From assembly GCA_029938115.1 (NCBI GenBank), contig JAPYOP010000008.1:46309-110308 (forward strand): a stretch of DNA of 64,000 bases, written 5' to 3'. Shown piece by piece: positions 58,867 to 64,000 of the stretch. The notes beneath the pieces are model-generated. The model was given only the letters and a program-made list of their open reading frames with translations, was not told where the DNA came from and did no database searches. Every line of letters starts with the position of its first letter. The first letter of the stretch is position 1. The position numbers and the translations under genes are program-made. The stretch is from Colwellia sp. (GTDB lineage: Bacteria; Pseudomonadota; Gammaproteobacteria; Enterobacterales; Alteromonadaceae).

Positions 58867-59271
58867 TTAATCCTGAGAATGATGATCAAACTGCTTTAAT
58901 AGTTCATTCATTAACTGGTTATTATAACGATGAATAACATTTTGACTGTTGAATAATTGTGGTAATTCTATAATAAATACAAATAGGATCAGTGCTGAGC
59001 CGACTAAAGTAAATGGGCCAACAATGTATAATAATAAACCACCGAACATCAAAGCTAAATTAATTAAACCTCGTTTCCATTTCCCTAAATAGAAATGATG
59101 CAAACCGGCTACAAAAGCCCAATTTAATGCGGCATAGGTGTCAGGATCTTTAATCTGCTGTAATTCTTGAGCATAATACTGTCTTTTTTGATCAACAGAT
59201 AGAGCAGCCACTTGCTCTCTTAATTGGTTTTCCTCTAATCGAAGTTGCTCTTTATCAAGTATTAATCCCAT
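58867..59271 (-). CDS. TM2-like membrane protein
   Basis: A 134-residue protein with a charged N-terminal helix (about residues 1-42) and two or three membrane segments beginning ALNWAFVAGLHHFYLGKWKR, which matches the TM2-domain pattern (an aromatic/His-Gly turn between the helices). The function is unknown. AAGGAT precedes the ATG. It sits between the YidD-like and DUF2235 genes. Confidence 0.75.
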   Translation of the reverse strand: MGLILDKEQLRLEENQLREQVAALSVDQKRQYYAQELQQIKDPDTYAALNWAFVAGLHHFYLGKWKRGLINLALMFGGLLLYIVGPFTLVGSALILFVFIIELPQLFNSQNVIHRYNNQLMNELLKQFDHHSQD

Positions 59272-59305
59272 AATATAAATCCTTTTTATTGTTATATTCC
59301 TATCT

Positions 59306-59560
59306 TTACTTAATTATTGGCAAAGTTAACGGCACAGGATCATCAATAATAGCTACGCAATCTCTATCATTACAACGCCTAATACGTTTAACTCCCAATC
59401 GAACACCTTGTAACACACCAAAGTGCTCGACCGCTTGATAGGTATAATGAGAGCACGTTGGCGTGAAGTTACAACTCGTCGCAAAATGCTTCACTGAGCC
59501 GCCAGTAGTTTGATAATAACGAATGGCTTTTAGTACCGTATTTTTAAGCACTTTATTCAT
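59306..59560 (-). CDS. YidD-like membrane insertion factor
   Basis: An 84-residue protein with the YidD pattern: AIRYYQ, then CNFTPTCSHYTYQAVEHFG, GVRLGVKRIRRC and a DDPVP end. YidD normally sits between rnpA and yidC and assists YidC insertase; here it is far from those genes and joined to DUF4177, TM2 and DUF2235 genes. A second YidD would therefore be expected elsewhere. The ATG at 59560 is preferred to the GTG one codon before. Confidence 0.88.
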   Translation of the reverse strand: MNKVLKNTVLKAIRYYQTTGGSVKHFATSCNFTPTCSHYTYQAVEHFGVLQGVRLGVKRIRRCNDRDCVAIIDDPVPLTLPIIK

Positions 59561-59568
59561 CACGTATA

Positions 59569-59790
59569 TTAACTTCTACTTCTGCCCAAGGTTAAAATAA
59601 CAGCCTCACGACTCCAAAATAACATAAATCGCTTTTGTTCAATTACTTGGAATACCAATTGCCAGCCTTCACTAGCCTCTTGATTCAATGTTGCCTCTAA
59701 GCGCTTTAAAGGCAAACCACTAGAGCCAAGTAAAATGGTGCCACAACCGCCTTCAGTTACATAAAGTACTTTGTATTCGTCATATTGCAT
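59569..59790 (-). CDS. DUF4177-like small protein
   Basis: A 73-residue protein with the DUF4177 pattern: EYKVLYVTEGG at the start, ATLNQEASEGWQLVFQVIE in the middle, and FWSREAVILTLGR at the end. The function is unknown. It has a strong AAGGAAG ribosome binding site and is the first gene of the cassette; the next start is about 8 bases past its stop. Confidence 0.8.
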   Translation of the reverse strand: MQYDEYKVLYVTEGGCGTILLGSSGLPLKRLEATLNQEASEGWQLVFQVIEQKRFMLFWSREAVILTLGRSRS

Positions 59791-59977
59791 AGATTACTTC
59801 CTTGATATTACTATTAATTTTTAATTACTGACTATCTAAAGTATAAAATTGATACAAACATAGCAAGTACTTATCGTTGATAATAATCAAATAGTTAATC
59901 GCAAGTACTAGTCAACAGCCCGCTTCCCCTGATAGAATCTAGCCCATTAGTTTTTAGACAAAATAAGAAGCAGATCA

Positions 59978-60703
59978 ATGGGCAGAGCTTACCAAAACCG
60001 CAAATTATCCATGGCGAAAACCGCTGGTGCAAAAACCAAAGTTTATTCAAAGTACGGTAAAGCAATTTACGTTTGTGCAAAAAATGGTGGCGTAGATCCT
60101 GACGGTAATTTGGCATTACGTGGCTTAATTGATAAAGCAAAAAAAGACCAAGTACCAACCCATGTAATTGAAAATGCGATAAAAAAAGCCTCAGGTGCTG
60201 GTGGTGAAGATTTTGTTGAAGCCCGTTATGAAGGTTTTGGCCCTGGTAACTGCATGGTAATTATTGACTGCTTAACCGATAACGGTAACCGAACCATTAA
60301 AGATGTTCGCCAATGCTTTACCAAATCACATTCCAAAGTAGGTTCATCTGGTACGGTATCTCACATGTTTGATCATCAAGCAGTTTTTGCTTTTAAAGGC
60401 GAAGATGATGAAATGGTATTAGAAAACTTGATGATGGCTGACATTGACATTTCTGATGTTGAATTAGAAGATGGTATTATTACCGTTTATGCGCCACACA
60501 CTGAGTTTTTCAAAATAAAAACTGAGTTTGCTAACTCTATGCCTGAGTTTGACCTTGAAGTAGAAGAAATTACTTGGGTACCGCAAATGTATGTAGATAT
60601 TGAGGGTGAAGAAGATTTAGCTAACTTTGAAAAATTTATTGCCATGCTAGATGATTGTGATGACGTACAAAACGTTTACCATAATGCCGAAGTTAAAGAC
60701 TAA
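59978..60703 (+). CDS. yeeN: YebC/PmpR-family protein, YeeN type
   Basis: A 241-residue protein of the YebC/TACO1 family, members of which act in translation of proline-rich stretches and some as transcription regulators. Family segments: [44 protein letters not shown] and [13 protein letters not shown]. The [17 protein letters not shown] form and length match YeeN rather than YebC. It is monocistronic with a clear terminator. Confidence 0.94.
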   Translation: MGRAYQNRKLSMAKTAGAKTKVYSKYGKAIYVCAKNGGVDPDGNLALRGLIDKAKKDQVPTHVIENAIKKASGAGGEDFVEARYEGFGPGNCMVIIDCLTDNGNRTIKDVRQCFTKSHSKVGSSGTVSHMFDHQAVFAFKGEDDEMVLENLMMADIDISDVELEDGIITVYAPHTEFFKIKTEFANSMPEFDLEVEEITWVPQMYVDIEGEEDLANFEKFIAMLDDCDDVQNVYHNAEVKD

Positions 60704-60740
60704 CCATTTAATTAAAATAACTTTTTATTGAAATATCAAG

Positions 60741-60770
60741 CCCATCTTCACGATGGGTTTTTCATTTTTA
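60741..60770 (+). terminator. Terminator after yeeN
   Basis: CCCATC and GATGGG pair over a 5-base loop (TTCAC) and run into TTTTTCATTTTTA; located between convergent yeeN and the CheY-like gene. Confidence 0.88.
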
Positions 60771-60774
60771 TTGC

Positions 60775-61152
60775 TTATACTATTTGAATTTCTTCTTTAA
60801 TCCAATCTAAATGCTTTCTTAAAATACTCGCATCAAAAGGCTTCACTATAAATCCGGTTACTTTTGCTGAAATTACATCGGTTATCTGCTTTTTATCATC
60901 TTCACACGAGACCATCAATACAGGTAAATTTGCTAATCTCTTATCACACCGAACTTTTTCTAATAGCTGTCTACCATCTAGATTCGGCATATGCAGATCT
61001 GTGATCAACAAATCATAATCTTGAACTCTTAGTTTTTTTAATGCTTCAACGCCATTTGCCGCTTCATCTAAACTATCATAACCTAGACTACGTAACATAT
61101 GCATCATAACTTGCCGCATTGAAGGCATATCATCGACTACGAGTATTCTCAT
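60775..61152 (-). CDS. CheY-like single-domain response regulator
   Basis: A 125-residue receiver domain without output domain. The acidic pair is Asp7/Asp8, the phospho-acceptor is Asp52 (LLITDLHMPN) and the conserved Lys is in GFIVKPFD. AAGGGG precedes the ATG. No kinase or chemotaxis gene adjoins it; it may act with the soluble chemoreceptor or HDOD proteins seen in this window, which is a guess. Confidence 0.93.
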   Translation of the reverse strand: MRILVVDDMPSMRQVMMHMLRSLGYDSLDEAANGVEALKKLRVQDYDLLITDLHMPNLDGRQLLEKVRCDKRLANLPVLMVSCEDDKKQITDVISAKVTGFIVKPFDASILRKHLDWIKEEIQIV

Positions 61153-61261
61153 CTCAAATCCCCTTGTTGGGTAACTCCATTTAACTGTTAATTATAGTAG
61201 TAAAAATAAAACTTTCCAGTCGGCTTAAAGTAATCAAAACCAATCTTTATGTAAAGCACGC

Positions 61262-61290
61262 TTGACACCAAAAAACATTAGCACTACAAT
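61262..61290 (+). promoter_or_regulatory. Sigma-70 promoter of membrane/XRE pair
   Basis: TTGACA (61262-61267) and TACAAT (61285-61290) with an exact 17-base spacer, an almost ideal sigma-70 promoter. It sits 70 bases before the ATG at 61360, and the operator-like repeat follows at once. Confidence 0.8.
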
Positions 61291-61297
61291 AAAAGTC

Positions 61298-61323
61298 AAA
61301 TTTACTTTACAAAAAGTAAATTT
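61298..61323. promoter_or_regulatory. Candidate XRE operator
   Basis: A perfect inverted repeat with 11-base arms, AAATTTACTTT / AAAGTAAATTT, and a 4-base centre ACAA. It begins 8 bases after the -10 box, covering the likely transcription start, so a bound repressor would block the promoter. The XRE protein at 61782 is the obvious candidate. Confidence 0.72.
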
Positions 61324-61359
61324 AATTTAACAAATCTAATGGGTATAAGGTGTTTTCCT

Positions 61360-61785
61360 ATGAGCAAGTCTGAAAAAGTTGTCACTAGTGAGTATAAAAC
61401 TCAAAACAATAAAAATGAAAAAAATCTAAAAATGTGGAGTGCTGCTTGGGCAGTATCTATGGCAATAGCAGCATTTGCTCCCAAATATGTTTGGGCGTTT
61501 GATACCCTAATAACTATCATTGCCGTTGTAATAAGCCTAGGGATAGGTTTTGGAATGCTATTATCCAATAGGCGCTACTTAAGAGGATTAGACGAAATGC
61601 AGCAGAAAATTTTATTTGACGCTATGGGGCTATCATTAGGTGTAGGCTTAGTGGTAGGTCTAACTTATGAGTTATTGGAAGACATTAAGCTCATTACTTT
61701 TGAACCGGAAATAGCACACTTAGTGATAATCATGTGTTTGACTTATTTTGTCGGAATGATCTCTGGTCATAGGAAGTTTCAGTGA
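61360..61785 (+). CDS. Membrane protein of XRE pair
   Basis: A 141-residue protein with a polar N-terminal 25 residues and four membrane segments (from MWSAAWAVSMAIAAFAPKYV; the last ends VGMISGHRKF). A short cytoplasmic loop holds RRYLRGLDEMQQKIL. The function is unknown; it is the partner of an XRE-type regulator. The ATG at 61360 follows AAGGTG. Its stop overlaps the next start (GTGA). Confidence 0.7.
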   Translation: MSKSEKVVTSEYKTQNNKNEKNLKMWSAAWAVSMAIAAFAPKYVWAFDTLITIIAVVISLGIGFGMLLSNRRYLRGLDEMQQKILFDAMGLSLGVGLVVGLTYELLEDIKLITFEPEIAHLVIIMCLTYFVGMISGHRKFQ

Positions 61786-61988
61786 AGAATCGCTTAAAAG
61801 TATTACGTGCTGAGCGTGACTGGACCCAAGCACAACTCGCCTCTGCGTTAGATGTTTCAAGGCAAACGATAAATGCTATAGAAAAAGGTAAATTCGATCC
61901 CAGTTTACCATTAGCATTTAAAGCAGCACGTTTGTTTAAAATGTCAATAGAGGATATTTTTCAAGATGAAGTAAGTGAGGAAATCTAA
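61782..61988 (+). CDS. Small XRE-family HTH regulator
   Basis: A 68-residue DNA-binding protein of the YozG/Cro type: KNRLKVLRAERDWTQAQLAS followed by ALDVSRQTINAIEKG. The start is GTG and overlaps the stop of the membrane gene by four bases, so the two are cotranslated. It probably represses its own operon through the inverted repeat at 61298-61323. Confidence 0.92.
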   Translation: MKNRLKVLRAERDWTQAQLASALDVSRQTINAIEKGKFDPSLPLAFKAARLFKMSIEDIFQDEVSEEI

Positions 61989-61995
61989 AGTCATT

Positions 61996-63699
61996 TTAAA
62001 AGTCAGCATCAACCTCAAAAGTCATTATTTCTTTGGTCACCGGATGACTCAACGTTAACTTCTGTGCATGCAGGTGTAAACGTTGAGTTTTTTTATTACT
62101 GCTATGACTATCTACGCTGCCATTACCATACAGATCATCACCTAATATAGGCATGTTAAGTCCATAAAAATGAGCACAGTGTATTCGCAATTGGTGAGTT
62201 CGACCCGTTTCAGGGTAAAGATAGAGTTTCGTTTTTCCATTTATAACATCAATTACTTGCCATTGGGTTTTCGCATGTTTTCCATGTTCATAACACACTA
62301 ATTGCCTAGGTCTATCATAAAAATCTCCGCGTAATGGCAAGTTTATCTCACCTTGACCTTCCATAAGTTTTTTTTCAATTTCCCCCTCAAGTAATGCGAC
62401 ATATCTCTTCTTAATAGTCCGATTAATAAACTGTTGCTGCAAATTTTTTTGGGAACGTTTTGTTAATGCTAACACCATCAACCCAGATGTCGACATATCT
62501 AATCGATGTACAATAAGTGAACCCGATGCTTGAGGAAACAATTTCTTGATCCTTAAGTAGACAGAATCTTTGATATTCTTACCCGGCACAGATAGAAACT
62601 CACATGGCTTATCTACAACTACAATATCATCATCTTGGTAAACAATTTTCAGCTCCTTTCCCTGCGCAGGATTGACCAATAAAGGGTTATCATCTATAGC
62701 CATACCCTCAAGCATATGAGTTAAAATTGGCTGGCACTTTCCTGAACATGCCCCATAAAATTTTTTATGCTGACGTATTTCAGATTTTGGTGCCTGTCCC
62801 CACCAAAACTCAGCCATAGCGAGCGGTTTTAAATTATGCTGAAATGCATACTGTAATAGTTTTGGTGCCGCGCAGTCGCCAGTGCCTGCTGGAGGTATAG
62901 GATAAGGGGCACTTTTAAAAAGCTCAACTAAATCCTCTTCTATACCAGAACTGTTTAGTAAACGATATTGTTTAAAGATTTTTGTTTGTAACCTTGTTGA
63001 TAGACGCTTGCGTTTATTTTGGATTAGAGTAATTTCATCTGTTAACAACAAGAGCTTTTTCTGCGCGTCATCTATTAGATCAGCCCAGTAGTGCTTTAAA
63101 TCTCGCAGTTGATTTTTATCATGCACACTTTCTTTGGCTAGTAGCTTAAGGCATTCGGCTAAATCATCATCCGCTAAATTATCTCTTACTTGACTACGTT
63201 TCGCTTTCCTTGTTTGTCTATTAAGGGTCATTTGGTTTCGGTGTTGATCAAGCTGTGCATTTTGTTGGTCAAATATTAAGTTTAGCACTTGTTGGTATTC
63301 ATCAATTTTTGGATTAGCAACTAGCGTTTCAATTTTATCATTAAGCTGATTTATAATTAGGTTTTCACCAAGGAAGTAGTCACTTTGATTATCGATATTT
63401 ACAATTGGTGGCACAAATGCAAGCTTTTCATCATAAATACGAAGCTTACCCGAAAATGCCTTCAGATATCCGATGTCACCATTTGCACTTTTGACTAATA
63501 GCACACCAAACATCTTGCCAGACTGTTCAAACTCTTGTTGCAATAACTGATGATTGCTCAGTTGATTTTGCAACTCTTCTGCCGCTAATAAACAAAGCGG
63601 ATGTGGCTCATAGCAAAATGGGAAAGTAAAACACTTAGGTAGATTATAATCAGTAATCGATTGCTTAAATGAATTAAAGCAGGTTTCTAAAGTATGCAT
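61996..63699 (-). CDS. RluA-family pseudouridine synthase, long form
   Basis: A 567-residue enzyme with the RluA-type catalytic domain in the C-terminal 230 residues: VVDKPCEFLSVPG, the HRLDMSTSG motif with the catalytic Asp, and GRTHQLRIHCAH. Residues 1-330 form an extension with a coiled-coil region (about 150-250, rich in Lys, Gln and Arg) and are found in long RluA-type proteins of Vibrio and Shewanella. The target RNA is not clear from the sequence. It is convergent to the XRE gene with 7 bases between. Confidence 0.88.
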   Translation of the reverse strand: MHTLETCFNSFKQSITDYNLPKCFTFPFCYEPHPLCLLAAEELQNQLSNHQLLQQEFEQSGKMFGVLLVKSANGDIGYLKAFSGKLRIYDEKLAFVPPIVNIDNQSDYFLGENLIINQLNDKIETLVANPKIDEYQQVLNLIFDQQNAQLDQHRNQMTLNRQTRKAKRSQVRDNLADDDLAECLKLLAKESVHDKNQLRDLKHYWADLIDDAQKKLLLLTDEITLIQNKRKRLSTRLQTKIFKQYRLLNSSGIEEDLVELFKSAPYPIPPAGTGDCAAPKLLQYAFQHNLKPLAMAEFWWGQAPKSEIRQHKKFYGACSGKCQPILTHMLEGMAIDDNPLLVNPAQGKELKIVYQDDDIVVVDKPCEFLSVPGKNIKDSVYLRIKKLFPQASGSLIVHRLDMSTSGLMVLALTKRSQKNLQQQFINRTIKKRYVALLEGEIEKKLMEGQGEINLPLRGDFYDRPRQLVCYEHGKHAKTQWQVIDVINGKTKLYLYPETGRTHQLRIHCAHFYGLNMPILGDDLYGNGSVDSHSSNKKTQRLHLHAQKLTLSHPVTKEIMTFEVDADF

Positions 63700-63923
63700 A
63701 GAGTGCAGATTTAAACAGAAAATTTATAACTAATGGTACCATATCCACATGGGAAAATTTCCATCAAGTAGCTAAACGAAACCTATTTATTATTTCTCTA
63801 ATTTGAGCAGTCTAGTAGTGTGGACAAAAAAAATCTAACTTTTCATCATTCGGTTTCATTTATTCTCTAAATCTGTGGTTGTCTGCGTAAATCCGCGACG
63901 ATTTTTTCTTTCACCCAGACAGC

Positions 63924-63952
63924 AAAAAGCCCGACGCTTTCGCATCGGGCTT
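63924..63952 (-). terminator. rRNA operon terminator
   Basis: On the minus strand AAGCCCGATGC, GAAA loop, GCGTCGGGCTT (one wobble), followed by TTTGC. It comes just after the 5S rRNA end and before the RluA-family gene. Confidence 0.88.
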
Positions 63953-63962
63953 CTCTTAATAG

Positions 63963-64000
63963 AAGCTTAGCAATGTCCTACTCTCACATGGGCTTTTCTT
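63963..64000 (-). rRNA. 5S ribosomal RNA, 3' end (partial)
   Basis: The minus strand ends in CATGTGAGAGTAGGACATTG and CTAAGC, which is the conserved 3' end of 5S rRNA (compare E. coli GCGAGAGTAGGGAACTGCC). The rest of the gene, and probably the 23S and 16S genes, lie beyond the window. The exact 3' base is uncertain by a few positions. Confidence 0.9.

Noticed and set aside
59895..60158. Minus-strand frame opposite the start of yeeN
   Set aside because: It is antisense to the conserved YebC-family N-terminus and has no ribosome binding site.
63700..63920. Gene or RNA between the RluA-family gene and the rRNA terminator
   Set aside because: AT-rich with no frame, promoter pair or stable structure that I could support.

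Overview
The window reads as chromosomal DNA of a marine gammaproteobacterium of the order Alteromonadales, most like Colwellia or a close relative. This is inferred from AT-rich coding sequence, the order of housekeeping genes, a YebC-type protein of the YeeN branch, a PEP-CTERM protein, many HDOD proteins, and palindromic intergenic repeats of a kind I associate with this group. There is no prophage, CRISPR array, intact insertion sequence or tRNA. Most of the DNA is core genome, with a few small accessory or decayed patches.

Layout. 1-3.8 kb: elongasome and peptidoglycan cluster (mrdA 3' end, rodA, rlpA, dacA). 3.8-6.2 kb: a FabH-like condensing enzyme, rraB and plsC. 6.4-11.8 kb: a small barrel-like envelope protein, an orphan OmpR-type regulator, a TauE/SafE permease, a YcxB-like protein, an HDOD/GAF-like protein and a crotonase. 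12.1-12.9 kb: nagB with a LacI-type operator. 13-19.4 kb: thyA, lgt, a TauE/SafE permease, ptsP and rppH on the minus strand, with mutH divergent. 19.5-25.1 kb: a membrane diguanylate cyclase, a YeaD mutarotase, a patatin/BamA-like protein and an HDOD protein. 25.3-29 kb: trhP, a YfhL ferredoxin, a GIY-YIG-like protein and ybiT. 29.3-34.4 kb: a PEP-CTERM protein, an AraC-HDOD fusion, a P1 peptidase, a cyclophilin lipoprotein and a RIO kinase.

34.5-40.2 kb is the accessory stretch: an unknown membrane-anchored protein, a small membrane protein, a Crp/Fnr regulator with an EamA exporter, a decayed sigma/anti-sigma pair, a soluble chemoreceptor next to an NrtS-like transporter, a broken EAL gene and a DUF3297 gene. 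40.4-46 kb: a periplasmic solute-binding protein and the gcvT-gcvH-gcvP operon, whose gene gaps carry two copies of a hairpin repeat. 46.3-51.6 kb: the ubiquinone cluster ygfB-pepP-ubiH-ubiI, with zapA divergent. 51.6-57.7 kb: a LysR regulator, cytochrome b561 plus YceI, a Gfo/Idh/MocA oxidoreductase, a bicupin, a thioredoxin-like lipoprotein and hemF. 57.8-59.8 kb: a tight four-gene cassette (DUF4177, YidD-like, TM2-like, DUF2235). 60-63.7 kb: yeeN-type yebC, a CheY-like protein, a membrane-protein/XRE pair with a strong promoter and operator, and a long RluA-family synthase. The window ends inside a 5S rRNA gene on the minus strand, preceded by its terminator, so an rRNA operon lies to the right.

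The observations most worth following are the DUF4177/YidD/TM2/DUF2235 cassette, the compensating hairpin repeats on both sides of gcvH, a second palindromic repeat family with copies at 47.6 and 55.0 kb, the frameshifted sigma/anti-sigma remnant at 37.3-37.8 kb, and the promoter/operator of the XRE pair. Function calls come from motif recognition without database searches. Several start sites were moved inward because of ribosome binding sites or family alignment.
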